64,000 nucleotides of DNA from an uncultured Prevotella sp. (GCA_944319815.1 CALUEX010000005.1:1-64000), one strand, 5' to 3'. Positions 53,043 to 62,701 are shown, numbered from the stretch's first letter. Notes: generated from the letters alone by a model not told the origin. A program made the numbers and translations.

Positions 53043-56000
53043 TTACACTTTTTCAACCTTTATCTTAACGGGCGTTTCATCAAGAGCCACCTCTTCTCCG
53101 TCATTGTCTGCCACCGTTATGTTGTCAGCAAGCACTTGTCCCTTGATATAATCTGCAAATGAACCTACAGCTGCTTCAACACGGCTGTCGGGCGATATTG
53201 TGACATTCACGCGGTCGATTATCTCCAGTCCACAGTCCTTACGGAGGTTCTGTATCCTGTTTATAAGTTCACGTGCCATACCCTCGTTGCGCAAGTCGTC
53301 AGTAAGCTCTACCTCCAACGCCACGGTCAGGTTGCCGTCGTTAGCCACAAGCCATCCCGGTATGTCCTCGTTTATTATTTCCACGTCGTCAATATTAACG
53401 GTAACACTCTGCCCGTCAACATCCAACTTGAGTTCGCCGGCCTGTTCAAATGCCAATATTCCATCCTGGTCCAGAGCTGACATCTGCGCTGCTATGCCCT
53501 TCATCAGCTTGCCGTATTTCTTGCCCATGGTGCGGAAGTTACACTTCACTTTCTTCACCAAGACGCCGGAACCTTCAACAAACTTAAGCTCCTTGACATT
53601 AACCTCAGTCATGACAAGTTTCTTTACATCCTCGATATACCTACGCTGCGCGTCGTCAACTGCCGGTATCACCATGCACTGGAGCGGCTGGCGCACCTTG
53701 ATGTTGACCTTGCGGCGCAGGGCGAGCACCATTGTCGTCAGCTTTTGGGCCATTCTCATGCGGGCTTCGAGGTCTGCGTCTATTAAGCTCTCGTCGGCAA
53801 CGGGGAACTTAGCAAGATGCACTGACTCTGCCTCGGCACGTCCTGTGGCACGTGTCAAATCCATGTAAAGTTGGTCGGAATAGAACGGGGCGAACGGTGC
53901 AAGCAGCTTGGCCACCGTCTCAAGGCAGGTGTACAACGTCTCGTAAGCCGCGAGCTTGTCATCATCCATCTCCTTGCCCCAGAAACGCTTGCGGTTAAGG
54001 CGCACATAACGGTTGCTCAAGTCGTCACAAACAAAGGCATCAATCAGTCGCCCGGCCTTGGTCGGCTCATAGTCTGCAAGGGCGGCATCAACGCCTTTTA
54101 TCAGCGAGTTAAGCTCCGACAAAATCCAGCGGTCTATCTCCGGGCGTTCGCTTACGGGGATTACATACTGCGAACAATCAAAGCCATCGACGTTGGCATA
54201 AAGGCTGAAGAACGAGTATGTATTGTACAATGTGCCGAAGAACTTGCGCCGAACTTCATCCACACCGTTGGTGTCGAACTTCAAGTTATCCCAAGGCGAC
54301 GAGTTAGTAAGCATATAGAAGCGCACTGCATCGGCACCGTACTTCTCGATTGTGTCGAACGGGTCAACGGCGTTTCCAAGGCGCTTGCTCATCTTGTTGC
54401 CCTTGGCGTCGAGCACAAGACCGCTCGAAATGACGTTCTTGAACGCCACGCTGTCAAACACCATCGTTGCAATGGCGTGCAGCGTGAAGAACCACCCGCG
54501 GGTCTGGTCAACCCCCTCGTTAATGAAGTCGGCAGGGAACGCCGTGCCTTTGTCTATTGCGTCAGCGTTCTCAAACGGATAGTGGATTTGGGCGTAAGGC
54601 ATACTCCCTGAGTCAAACCACACGTCTATCAAGTCTGCCTCACGCTTCATGGGCTTGCCGGCCTTGCTGCACAGCGTTATGTCATCCACATACGGGCGGT
54701 GAAGGTCTATTCTGTCATAGTTTTCCTGCGAATAATCACCCGGCACAAAGCCTTTGTCTTTCAAGGGGTTAGAAGTCATGAAACCAGCCTCGACGCTCTT
54801 TTCTATCTCGTCGTAAAGCTGCTGCAAAGAGCCTATGCAGGTCTCGTTGCCGTCCTCGTCGCGCCATACGGGCAGCGGCGTACCCCAGAAACGGCTGCGG
54901 CTCAAGTTCCAGTCGTTAAGGTTCTCAAGCCAGTTGCCGAAGCGTCCCGTGCCGGTGCTTTCGGGCTTCCAGTTGATAGTCTTGTTAAGTTCAACCATCC
55001 TGTCCTTGCAAGCCGTAGAGCGGATAAACCAGCTGTCGAGCGGATAATAGAGCACGGGCTTGTCTGTGCGCCAGCAATGGGGATAGCTGTGCACGTGCTT
55101 CTCTATCTTGAACGCCATGCCGCGCGCCTTCAAATCCATGCAGATGGCTATGTCGAGCGTCTCGTCCTTGTCGGTCAGGGTGTCGTCGTATGCGTTCTTG
55201 ACGTATCGGCCGGAGTACCTGCCCCACGCCTCAACGTTTACATATTTCTTGACGAACTCCTCGTCGAGGTCTTCCGTAAGGTAATACTTGCCCTCGAGGT
55301 CTACTATCGGCCGCTGGTTGCCCTTCTTGTCAATGAGCACGATGGGCGGCACGCCGGCTTTCTTGGCCACGTTGGCATCGTCGGCACCGAAGTTTGGCGC
55401 AATGTGCACTATGCCCGTACCGTCGTCCGTAGTAACGTAGTCGCCGGGGATTACGCGGAACGCGCCGTCAGTCATCGGACTAACCATCGGCAACAGCTGC
55501 TCGTACCTCATTCCAACGAGGTCGGCTCCCTTATAGTGTGCTATTATATTATAAGGTATAACCTTGTCTCCTTTCTTGTAAGAAGCCAAGTCCGCACCCT
55601 CGCCTTTCGTATTGAAATACGACGGCACAAGAACTTCAGCCAACACGACGGTCACAGGCTCACCGCTATACGGGTTGTATGTCTGCACGGCTACATAATC
55701 TATGTCGGGGCGCACGCACAACGCAGAGTTGGCCGCGAGCGTCCACGGCGTAGTGGTCCATGCCAGGAAATAGGGCTTGCCCCACTCCGCCATCTCGGGT
55801 TTCGGGTCAACCATGGCAAACTGCACCGTCGCCGTAGTGTCCTTAACGTCGCGGTAACAGCCCGGCTGGTTAAGCTCGTGGCTCGACAGTCCCGTGCCGG
55901 CTGCCGGTGAATACGGCTGTATTGTGTAGCCCTTGTATAGCAGTCCCTTGTCGTAAAGCTGTTTCAACAGCCACCAAAGGGTCTCAATATACTTGTTGTC

Positions 56001-56474
56001 GTAGGTTATGTAAGGATGGTCGAGGTCAACCCAGTAACCCATCTTCTCGGTAAGGTCGCGCCACTCGGCGGTGAACTTCATCACGTTCTCTCGGCACTTG
56101 CGGTTATAGTCCTCCACCGATATATATTTGTCCGACTCCTTGTTGTCGATGTCGGCTTTCGTTATGCCCAGCTCCTTCTCCACGCCAAGCTCCACGGGCA
56201 GCCCGTGCGTGTCCCATCCGGCCTTGCGGTGCACCTGGTATCCCTTCATCGTCTTGTACCGGTTGAAGGTGTCCTTTATCGTGCGCGCCAGCACGTGATG
56301 GATGCCGGGGTGGCCGTTAGCCGAGGGAGGCCCCTCAAAGAACACGAACTGCGGGCAACCCTCGCGCTCGGTTATCGACTTGCGGAACACGTCGTTCTTG
56401 TTCCACTCCTCCAGGATGGCCTTGTTCGTGGCTGTAAGGTCAAGGCCCTTATGCTCGGCGAATTTATCAGACAT
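53043..56474 (-). CDS. ileS: Isoleucyl-tRNA synthetase
   Basis: 1143 residues, the longer eukaryote-like class that is often mupirocin-tolerant. HIGH-type motif in PPSANGHPGIHHVLA (about 50-64) and KMSKR in GNKMSKRLGNAVDP near 692; the editing domain lies about 200-400 (WTTTPWTLAANSALCV). It lacks the C-terminal zinc finger of the E. coli type. The first gene of a minus-strand run with dksA-like and lspA; its promoter is at 56546-56516. Confidence 0.97.
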   Translation of the reverse strand: MSDKFAEHKGLDLTATNKAILEEWNKNDVFRKSITEREGCPQFVFFEGPPSANGHPGIHHVLARTIKDTFNRYKTMKGYQVHRKAGWDTHGLPVELGVEKELGITKADIDNKESDKYISVEDYNRKCRENVMKFTAEWRDLTEKMGYWVDLDHPYITYDNKYIETLWWLLKQLYDKGLLYKGYTIQPYSPAAGTGLSSHELNQPGCYRDVKDTTATVQFAMVDPKPEMAEWGKPYFLAWTTTPWTLAANSALCVRPDIDYVAVQTYNPYSGEPVTVVLAEVLVPSYFNTKGEGADLASYKKGDKVIPYNIIAHYKGADLVGMRYEQLLPMVSPMTDGAFRVIPGDYVTTDDGTGIVHIAPNFGADDANVAKKAGVPPIVLIDKKGNQRPIVDLEGKYYLTEDLDEEFVKKYVNVEAWGRYSGRYVKNAYDDTLTDKDETLDIAICMDLKARGMAFKIEKHVHSYPHCWRTDKPVLYYPLDSWFIRSTACKDRMVELNKTINWKPESTGTGRFGNWLENLNDWNLSRSRFWGTPLPVWRDEDGNETCIGSLQQLYDEIEKSVEAGFMTSNPLKDKGFVPGDYSQENYDRIDLHRPYVDDITLCSKAGKPMKREADLIDVWFDSGSMPYAQIHYPFENADAIDKGTAFPADFINEGVDQTRGWFFTLHAIATMVFDSVAFKNVISSGLVLDAKGNKMSKRLGNAVDPFDTIEKYGADAVRFYMLTNSSPWDNLKFDTNGVDEVRRKFFGTLYNTYSFFSLYANVDGFDCSQYVIPVSERPEIDRWILSELNSLIKGVDAALADYEPTKAGRLIDAFVCDDLSNRYVRLNRKRFWGKEMDDDKLAAYETLYTCLETVAKLLAPFAPFYSDQLYMDLTRATGRAEAESVHLAKFPVADESLIDADLEARMRMAQKLTTMVLALRRKVNIKVRQPLQCMVIPAVDDAQRRYIEDVKKLVMTEVNVKELKFVEGSGVLVKKVKCNFRTMGKKYGKLMKGIAAQMSALDQDGILAFEQAGELKLDVDGQSVTVNIDDVEIINEDIPGWLVANDGNLTVALEVELTDDLRNEGMARELINRIQNLRKDCGLEIIDRVNVTISPDSRVEAAVGSFADYIKGQVLADNITVADNDGEEVALDETPVKIKVEKV

Positions 56475-56515
56475 ATCTTATTTCAAAGTTTTAATTCAAC
56501 ACTATATTTGAGGCG

Positions 56516-56546
56516 CAAAGTTAAATAAAAAAATCGGCTTTGCAAA
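56516..56546 (-). promoter_or_regulatory. Promoter of ileS
   Basis: Minus strand TTTG (56546-56543), 19 nt, TAACTTTG (56523-56516). Start near 56510, leader about 36 nt; no T-box-like structure fits in such a short leader. Confidence 0.75.
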
Positions 56547-56704
56547 AAATTACACAAAAGTTTAATCCAAAATACAATTAGTTTTTATATCGTCATTTTA
56601 TTAAATCACACCATGCAACCGATAAAACCATAGCCTGTCTTAATGCCTTTATTTTCATTTCGCCGCAAATAGGAGACGTGACCTTAACTCTACATAAGCT
56701 GTGG

Positions 56705-56800
56705 TATTTCAACACGCCACGCGAAAGGCCACCTTTCGCCTTGCAAAAGGTGGCATATTGCGTCCTAAAAGGGCACGTTTTGCAAGGCCGTTTGCCGCAT
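56705..56800. repeat. AAAGG/GGCC module in the ileS-arginase gap
   Basis: Words GCGAAAGGCCACCTTTCGCC, TTGCAAAAGGTGGCATATTGC and CTAAAAGGGCACGTTTTGCA succeed each other. The first is itself a near-perfect palindrome. The rest of the 56547-56887 gap shows nothing else recognisable. Confidence 0.65.
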
Positions 56801-56887
56801 ATCGGAAACGTGCGGGACAAGGCTTGCATAACGGGGGCGGTAATGTTAATAAAAGGATGATTGTTGGGCAGTTTGCAAACAGTTTTG

Positions 56888-56895
56888 TAACTTTG
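56888..56895 (+). promoter_or_regulatory. -7 box of the arginase-family gene
   Basis: TAACTTTG; a GTTG stands 21 nt upstream (56863-56866). Start expected near 56901. Confidence 0.5.
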
Positions 56896-56917
56896 TGCAG
56901 CAAAAATGGCATACATT

Positions 56918-57797
56918 ATGGAAAAACAAGGAAAGACTATCAGGCTCGTATATCCCCAATGGCAGGGAGCGAGCATAACGCACTGGATTACGGAAATAAA
57001 AGACCCCGAACTGGCGGCAAGGGGGATACTACTTAGGGGCGCAGCTGCTCGACTTCCTCGCGCCTGACAGCGGACAGGAGACGTACACCGTGCCCGTGGC
57101 CACGGACATTGTGGAGCGCAAGGTTACTGACGGCGTGCTTGACAAGGCAGCAATCATAGCGCAGACGAAGGCGGCTCTTAACATTTTGGAGATTGCCCGG
57201 CCTGACAGGATTGTCACCCTCGGCGGCGAATGCTCGGCCAGCGTGGTGCCATTCACTTACCTTGCCGACAAGTACGAGGGCGACGTGGCGATGGTGTGGA
57301 TTGACGCCCATCCTGACATTACGCTTCCGGGTGACGCCTACGCGGGCTATCACGCCATGGCCTTAACGGCTTGCATGGGGCAAGGCGACAAGGACATAAT
57401 GAAAGAACTGCCCAGCAAGCTCGACCCGTCGAAAGTCCTCATCGTTGGCCTTCGCGACTGGGAGCGCGACGAAATAAAGGAGCGGCAACGGCAATACGGC
57501 ATTCGCCACCTCGGCCCGGAAGACGTAAGGCACGACAGCCACGCCGTGGCGGAATGGCTGAAGGCGTGCGGAGCGTCAAGAGTGGTGGTGCATTTCGACA
57601 TGGACGTACTCGACCCTGCCGAAATCGTAGCCGCCGTAGGCGTAGTGCCTGGCGGCATGAAAATCAACGAGGTGGTAAGGGTTATCAACGACATAGCCAA
57701 GGAAAAAGACATCGTAGGCCTGACCGTGGCCGAGCCTATGCCGCGCACGGCCATAAGGATAAAGGAAATGCTCGCCCAGCTGCCACTGCTGAAATAA
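56918..57797 (+). pseudogene. Arginase/agmatinase-family gene with a frameshift
   Basis: From the ATG at 56918 (or in-frame 56906) the frame reads MEKQGKTIRLVYPQWQGASI and on to ELAARG, then derails at a run of five G (57021-57025). Reading four G instead joins it in frame to GYYLGAQLLDFLAPDSGQET and the long frame that ends at 57797, so one extra G is the lesion. The body keeps DAHPDI and HFDMDVLDP metal motifs of the ureohydrolase fold, but the usual GGDHS reads GGECS, losing one expected His ligand. A shorter product from an inner ATG at 57090 would lack the first 57 residues or so. A homopolymer sequencing error is a real alternative. Confidence 0.75.
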
Positions 57798-57850
57798 AAC
57801 AGCTGCAAACAAAAACAACGGGATTGATACCAATACGGAGAACAAAAAGC

Positions 57851-57890
57851 AACGGGAGCCAAGTTCGTAAATACGAGCTTGACTCCCGTT
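57851..57890 (-). terminator. Terminator of the FadL-like gene
   Basis: Arms AACGGGAGCCAAG and CTTGACTCCCGTT (one mismatch), with an inner CGT/ACG pairing. On the minus strand it is followed by GCTTTTTG. Lies between convergent genes. Confidence 0.7.
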
Positions 57891-57937
57891 AAATTATCCA
57901 TCAAGGAGCAACCGACTGCGGGTTGCAACCGCAGTAA

Positions 57938-59515
57938 TCAGAAATGGTAGCCCAAGGTGAGCAACAGCTGGTGGCGCTTGTTGTCAACCTTAACGGCATT
58001 GCAGATGTTGTCGTATTCAGGCGAGTCCTCTGCCGAGGCATAATAATTGGTAAACGGGCTGAAATCGCCGCTCTGCACAGTGTACTGGTAAGCTAAGTCG
58101 AATGAGAAATTTGAAACGTTATAGCCAACGCCGCAGGTAATGCGGTTGGTTGACTTCCAGTTTGTGTAATCGGTTGACGAACTATAATAAGACCCCGGCG
58201 AGTTAATTGTGCCGTCCTTATAGCCGTTTTCGTCGTACATCGGCGATACGTAGTTGTACCCCACACGGATGGCGAGCTTGCTGTCAGGCTTCAGCTCTGC
58301 ACCAATCTTGAACGTGCTCACGCCCTTGAGCGTCTGCTCCGTATGGGAGTTCATGGCGTGGTCGGCCGACGTACTTTCATAATACGTATCATAATACCAA
58401 TCGTATCCGCCGCCCGTGTTGACACGGCTGTCAAGGCTTCCGTAGTCGGCATACTCGTAACCTGCACCTACGGCAAGATAGTTGCCGAACGTCGTGCCGA
58501 GGCTGACGCCGAACTTCCAGGGCGTGTAGAGCTTGAAGTCGTAGCTTTCGCCAATTTCTCCAGAGTCATACATACCCACCGAGGAATTGTTATACAACAC
58601 GGTGCTGTTTGACGTGGTAAGGTCATACCAGGTAGGCGTGGCAACGGACAGGCCGATACGGAATGGCGACGACTCAACTGGGCGGAAGATTATACCAGCC
58701 TTTACGTTGAAGCCCGTACCGTCAATGCGGCGCTCGTCGGCAAGGGTTACGTTGCCTACACCTGCGCCGTTAGTTCCGCCGACAAGCGACTCCGTATATT
58801 CGCTGTAGCCACGATAGTTAACGTCGCTGATGCCGAACGTCAAGCCGAGGTAAACGCGGTCGTTGATGTTACCGCTGATGTTAAAGTCGTACTCACCGAT
58901 ATATCCCGAGTTTGCACGGTTGAACATATAATGGTTGGCGTCATTATAATAAAAATTCCCGTCTTGGTCGGCAAGCAGCGCGTTATAATAGAGATAATCC
59001 ACCTGGCTGAACGAGTTGTCGTCGGCCAGGAAAGTGCCATTGTTATCATAAATATTGAACACGCCTTCAGCTCCCTTCATGTACGAGAGCTTGTTTTGCG
59101 AAGCCCCGTTGAGTGCGTCGGCTGCCGACAGGATGTAATCAAAGTTGCGACTCTTATGGTAGTTGAACGCAAAATTGAGGAATGAACTGCGCCCCGTGCG
59201 CCGCGAATAAACGAAGCCCGCCTGGTCGAAACTCATGTTTGTCTTGTTGCCGTCGGCAAAGCTCTGGCCTCCTTGCTGTGACACGAAGCCGAACGAGAGG
59301 TTGACTGCCGAATGGCGGAAAAGCCCGATGCCCGCCGGGTTGGTGCCGATGGTAGAGATGTCGGCACCGAGGGCGTCCATCGCTCCGCCCATACCAACAT
59401 AGCGGGCCGTACCGTTCAGGTCTTCCGTTGCAATGTTGGCGTTCTCGTAAGTCTCTTGTGCCGAAAGTGACACTGCCGCAAAGGCAGAAATGAATATTAT
59501 TGCTAATCGTTTCAT
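57938..59515 (-). CDS. FadL/OmpP1-type outer membrane transport protein
   Basis: 525 residues. Signal peptide ends near SLSAQ (residue 20). Then the FadL-like opening: ARYVGMGGAMDALGADISTI followed by TNPAGIGLFRHSAVNLSFG, which corresponds to the hatch with its conserved NPAG. The remainder is beta barrel and ends in HQLLLTLGYHF with a C-terminal aromatic. Homologues carry long-chain fatty acids or aromatic hydrocarbons across the outer membrane. It stands alone; the substrate is not evident from the neighbours. Confidence 0.9.
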   Translation of the reverse strand: MKRLAIIFISAFAAVSLSAQETYENANIATEDLNGTARYVGMGGAMDALGADISTIGTNPAGIGLFRHSAVNLSFGFVSQQGGQSFADGNKTNMSFDQAGFVYSRRTGRSSFLNFAFNYHKSRNFDYILSAADALNGASQNKLSYMKGAEGVFNIYDNNGTFLADDNSFSQVDYLYYNALLADQDGNFYYNDANHYMFNRANSGYIGEYDFNISGNINDRVYLGLTFGISDVNYRGYSEYTESLVGGTNGAGVGNVTLADERRIDGTGFNVKAGIIFRPVESSPFRIGLSVATPTWYDLTTSNSTVLYNNSSVGMYDSGEIGESYDFKLYTPWKFGVSLGTTFGNYLAVGAGYEYADYGSLDSRVNTGGGYDWYYDTYYESTSADHAMNSHTEQTLKGVSTFKIGAELKPDSKLAIRVGYNYVSPMYDENGYKDGTINSPGSYYSSSTDYTNWKSTNRITCGVGYNVSNFSFDLAYQYTVQSGDFSPFTNYYASAEDSPEYDNICNAVKVDNKRHQLLLTLGYHF

Positions 59516-59535
59516 AATCGTTCTTACTTAATTTT

Positions 59536-59765
59536 ATAAGGAGTTAAGAAGCCTTGTTCTTTCTTTAGGAGTTAAGGAGTTAGGAAGTTAAGGAGTTAAG
59601 ACAATAGCTTTTTCCTGTAGTTAAAGGGAGTTTTTCGCTCGCCTCACTCGCTAAGGAGTTAAAGACAATAGCTTTTTCTTTTAGGAGTTAAGGAGTAATG
59701 GAGTAAAGGAGTTAAGACATTAGCTTTTTCACCTGTCACCTCCCCTCGGGGAGGTTGGGAGGGGC
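59536..59765 (+). repeat. GAGTTAAG-word array ending in CCTCCCC palindrome, copy 2
   Basis: Units TAGGAGTT-AAGGAGTT-AGGAAGTT-AAGGAGTT and later GGAGTTAA-GGAGTAAT-GGAGTAAA-GGAGTTAA-GACATTAG step by 8 bp, separated by ACAATAGCTTTTT blocks, then CACCTCCCCTCGGGGAGG. The last ~90 bp match 37600-37695 almost base for base. It fills the whole gap upstream of the FadL-like gene and, by the minus-strand view, downstream of the aromatic-rich protein gene. No promoter was recognised in it. Confidence 0.8.
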
Positions 59766-59810
59766 TTCGGGGCTTCATAAGGGGCTTCGGGGCAGCCCCT
59801 CACTTTCCCA

Positions 59811-60722
59811 CTATCGTCTTCCCCTGAAGCCACCGCCACCTCCGCCACCACGGCTGCCGCCTCCAAACGAGCCTCCGCCATGGAAGCCACCGCTACGGCT
59901 GCCGCCGAACGAACCGCTGTTGTTGAACGTCGAACGGCTTGGGGTGTTGTTATAGTTGTTATAAGTGTTCTGGCGGTTTCCACGGAAGCGGTTGTTATAA
60001 TTAGTGGTATTGCGCCCTGTTGAATATCTATTGCCAGTGAAGCTGCTGTTGCCTCGCGTCGTACTGTTGTTGCCTCGGTAGCCACGGAAGTTGTTTGCCG
60101 TGCCGTGATGCCCGTATGGACGCCCGTGGTTAGTCGTTCCGGTCACGCCGCGATAAGGACGGTAATACGAATATACGGGATAATACCACCCCCACGGCCT
60201 ATGCCAACCATAGAACCAAGGGTCATACCATGGGTCGTACCACCAACCGGCATACCAATAGGGACTGCCATACCAGTATGAACCGTACCAATAAGGCGAA
60301 CCGTACCAGCCGCCGTAAAGCCATGGGTCGTACCAATAGTAGTCGTCGTAGCGGCTCATCCGACGACTGTAAGTGTAGTCGTCTTCAGGGTTATAGGCGT
60401 AGTCGAAGTCGTCAGAAACAAACGCAGTGTCAGCCAAAAGGCTGTCTGAAGCCACGCTGTCCAAGACTATTACGTCACTATACAACGAGTCGAGGCCCTG
60501 ACCCAGATAGTTATCGGCAAAACGTCCACGACGGTTGTATTCGTCAACGTCCCTGTAACCATAATTATAATATGTGCCCACGGCATTGTCTGTATCCACA
60601 TATTGCCGCTCGGGCTCAGCCTTGTCTTCTTTCTTCGGCGTAAAATACATATCGTCCTGGGCAAAAACCCCGGATGACATGAAACCGAACAAAACGGCAA
60701 ATAATAAAACAATCCTTTTCAT
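59811..60722 (-). CDS. Exported Trp/Tyr-rich and Gly-rich low-complexity protein
   Basis: 303 residues from the ATG at 60722 (MKRIVLLFAVLFGFMSSG, cut after VFAQ); an in-frame ATG at 60758 lies within the promoter. Three zones follow: an acidic Asp/Tyr-rich part (about 25-125), an aromatic stretch (about 128-190) built of WYGSPYW and WYDPW words, and an Asn/Thr/Arg then Ser/Gly tail (about 200-303) ending GGGGGGGFRGRR. No folded domain was recognised. Such composition suits a surface or periplasmic adhesive or phase-separating protein; function is unknown. The Gly tail is encoded by a run of repeated GGN codons, prone to length change. Confidence 0.8.
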   Translation of the reverse strand: MKRIVLLFAVLFGFMSSGVFAQDDMYFTPKKEDKAEPERQYVDTDNAVGTYYNYGYRDVDEYNRRGRFADNYLGQGLDSLYSDVIVLDSVASDSLLADTAFVSDDFDYAYNPEDDYTYSRRMSRYDDYYWYDPWLYGGWYGSPYWYGSYWYGSPYWYAGWWYDPWYDPWFYGWHRPWGWYYPVYSYYRPYRGVTGTTNHGRPYGHHGTANNFRGYRGNNSTTRGNSSFTGNRYSTGRNTTNYNNRFRGNRQNTYNNYNNTPSRSTFNNSGSFGGSRSGGFHGGGSFGGGSRGGGGGGGFRGRR

Positions 60723-60755
60723 AAATCGAACCTCCGTATACGTAATTTGATGATA

Positions 60756-60763
60756 CAAAAATA
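60756..60763 (-). promoter_or_regulatory. -7 box of the aromatic-rich protein gene
   Basis: TATTTTTG on the minus strand; start near 60750, leader about 28 nt containing GGAGG just before the ATG. The nearest TTTG is at 15-nt spacing, shorter than usual. Confidence 0.5.
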
Positions 60764-60828
60764 CTAATAAATATATTGCAAAAATACGGAAAAACCCTAA
60801 ACATTGATAGGTTTTCCCCTATTTTTTA

Positions 60829-60836
60829 TACATTTG
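60829..60836 (+). promoter_or_regulatory. -7 box of prmA
   Basis: TACATTTG fits TAnnTTTG, start near 60842, about 15 nt before the ATG at 60857. A TTG is 22 nt upstream. Confidence 0.5.
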
Positions 60837-60856
60837 CAGAAGAATTTAACAAGTAT

Positions 60857-61747
60857 ATGAAATATCTCCAGACAATATTCAATATTACCGACAAAAATGG
60901 CCTTAAAATAAACGAAGCCAACCTGCTGCAAACGGCCAAGGACTTGCTGTGCGCCATAGTTGGCAACGTTGGCTACGAAGCCTTTGAAGACAACGGCGAT
61001 ACGGTGACGGGATATGTTCAAAAAGGACTTTACGACGAAAAAGACTTACGTGAAAGCATTGAAACATTCCCTTTGGAGAACATACAAATATCCTATGCCA
61101 CGACTGATTCAGAAGATAAAAACTGGAACGCATCATGGGAAGAACACGGCTTCGAACCGATAACGATAGACGGTAAATGCATTGTGCATGACACTATGAA
61201 CCTTCCGCCCTACATTCCTGAAGAAGCAATGGAAGTGACCATCGACACAAAACAGGCTTTCGGCACAGGCAGACATGAAACAACCGCAATGGTGATAAGC
61301 GAACTACTGGATATTGACCTGAAAGGCAAGAACGTGCTTGACTGCGGTTGCGGCACAGGCATCTTGTCTATCGTGGCGGCAAAGGCGGGGGCAGCAAATG
61401 TCACAGGATACGACATCGACGAATGGAGCGTGGAAAACACAAGGCACAACTGTACCATCAACGGCACAACTAACGTTAACGTATTGCACGGTGACGCTAA
61501 AATAATAAACGGGCTCGACAAGAAATTTGACATAGTGACAGCCAACATCAACCGCAACATCCTGCTGGCCGATATGGACACATTCAAACAGGCATTGGCT
61601 AAAAACGGCATTCTGATATTAAGCGGTTTCTACACGGACGATGCAAAGATGCTGACAGATAAAGCCGGTAATCTCGGTATGGAGCTGAAAAAACAAACCA
61701 GCAAGAACGACTGGTGCGCTCTCGTCTTCGAGAACAAGAACGGCTAA
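60857..61747 (+). CDS. prmA: Ribosomal protein L11 methyltransferase
   Basis: 296 residues from the ATG at 60857; the in-frame ATG at 60776 lies upstream of the -7 box. N-terminal L11-binding domain of about 110 residues, then the methylase: QAFGTGRHETT (about 134-144), AdoMet motif I LDCGCGTGILSI, acidic GYDIDEWSVEN, and the catalytic-region TANINRNIL, which corresponds to the family NPxY-like site. It trimethylates L11. It converges on the GH25 gene with 3 bp between the stop codons. Confidence 0.94.
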   Translation: MKYLQTIFNITDKNGLKINEANLLQTAKDLLCAIVGNVGYEAFEDNGDTVTGYVQKGLYDEKDLRESIETFPLENIQISYATTDSEDKNWNASWEEHGFEPITIDGKCIVHDTMNLPPYIPEEAMEVTIDTKQAFGTGRHETTAMVISELLDIDLKGKNVLDCGCGTGILSIVAAKAGAANVTGYDIDEWSVENTRHNCTINGTTNVNVLHGDAKIINGLDKKFDIVTANINRNILLADMDTFKQALAKNGILILSGFYTDDAKMLTDKAGNLGMELKKQTSKNDWCALVFENKNG

Positions 61748-61750
61748 ACG

Positions 61751-62626
61751 CTAATTCCCTATCGTCAACTTGCGCAAGTCATAATAACTACCGTTATAAA
61801 TATTGAAATCGACGTAGCCCTTGATGCCAGGCAGACGGCCAGCATCAGTATGTTGCCAAAACTTCCATTCGCCGGCATACTCCACCTTATCAACGTAATA
61901 ATGGGCTATCCAATAAGGATAGTCGTCAAACACGGGGTCGTTCAAATAATTTATCTTGAATTTATAATAAGTGTAGATTATAGGTTTCACATGGTATCTG
62001 TCTTCGACAATGTGAAGCCACGTCAACACATCACGCTGGAAATCCTCGACCGTCACGTCTTTAGGCTTATTCTCAATATCGAGAACTGGCGGCAAATCCC
62101 CGTCAATCAAAATGACATTGTCCAAAAAAAAATATGCTTGGTCGCGGGCTGATGACTTATTACTCCAGAAATGGTAAGCACCACGAATGAAACCATATTC
62201 ACGGGCTTGAGTGAAATTCTCTTTGAACTTTGGGTCAACAATGGTCGTTCCCTCGGTTGCCTTTATCAAAATGAAACGCACCGGGCACTTCTCTATCATC
62301 GCATTGCGCAACAATTCCCAATCTATATCCCCTTGATGGTGGCTTATGTCTATGCCGTGTATTTCATATCCGTCAGGATACTTAGCCTCACCATACAAAG
62401 CCCGCCAGCGAAATCCAAAAGGGCCAACAAATACGTTATAGAAGACCCAAACGTAGAACACCACAACACACAAGCCGCCTACCCACCACGCCCAACGCGG
62501 GTAGCGGCGGAAAAAACGTTCGCTTCTCCCCATACGCGAACCGCGACGGTTATATGAAGAACCACCGCCTCTTCTCATAGATGAAGTTCTGCGTCTTGAG
62601 ACTCTTGTCTTATTGTTTTCAGGCAT
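61751..62626 (-). CDS. Membrane-anchored GH25 lysozyme
   Basis: 291 residues. The first 45 residues are strongly basic with Arg, Ser and Gly, followed by one membrane helix (WAWWVGGLCVVVFYVWVFYN, about 45-64), so the enzyme is held in the inner membrane facing the periplasm. GH25 domain from about 88: HGIDISHHQG with D93, and D183/E185 in PVLDIEN, the catalytic acids. It cuts the MurNAc-GlcNAc bond in peptidoglycan. The C-terminus WQHTDAGRLPGIKGYVDFNIY is typical. Confidence 0.93.
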   Translation of the reverse strand: MPENNKTRVSRRRTSSMRRGGGSSYNRRGSRMGRSERFFRRYPRWAWWVGGLCVVVFYVWVFYNVFVGPFGFRWRALYGEAKYPDGYEIHGIDISHHQGDIDWELLRNAMIEKCPVRFILIKATEGTTIVDPKFKENFTQAREYGFIRGAYHFWSNKSSARDQAYFFLDNVILIDGDLPPVLDIENKPKDVTVEDFQRDVLTWLHIVEDRYHVKPIIYTYYKFKINYLNDPVFDDYPYWIAHYYVDKVEYAGEWKFWQHTDAGRLPGIKGYVDFNIYNGSYYDLRKLTIGN

Positions 62627-62635
62627 TCTACATTA

Positions 62636-62701
62636 ATAAAATTAAGGCGTGCCTAAAAACAATGTGCTGCAATGAGCCACACACATTTCAGGCACACCTT
62701 A
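62636..62701 (-). terminator. Terminator of the phosphofructokinase gene
   Basis: Arms TAAGGTGTGCCT and AGGCACGCCTTA on the minus strand (62701-62690 and 62654-62643, one G-T pair) with a 35-nt loop, followed by ATTTTATT. Confidence 0.6.

Noticed and set aside
54699-55910. A 403-codon open frame on the plus strand
   Set aside because: Antisense to ileS; no family resemblance.
56593-56976. A 127-codon minus-strand frame in the gap before the arginase-family gene
   Set aside because: It covers the repeat module and overlaps the promoter and start of the plus-strand gene; no family signal.
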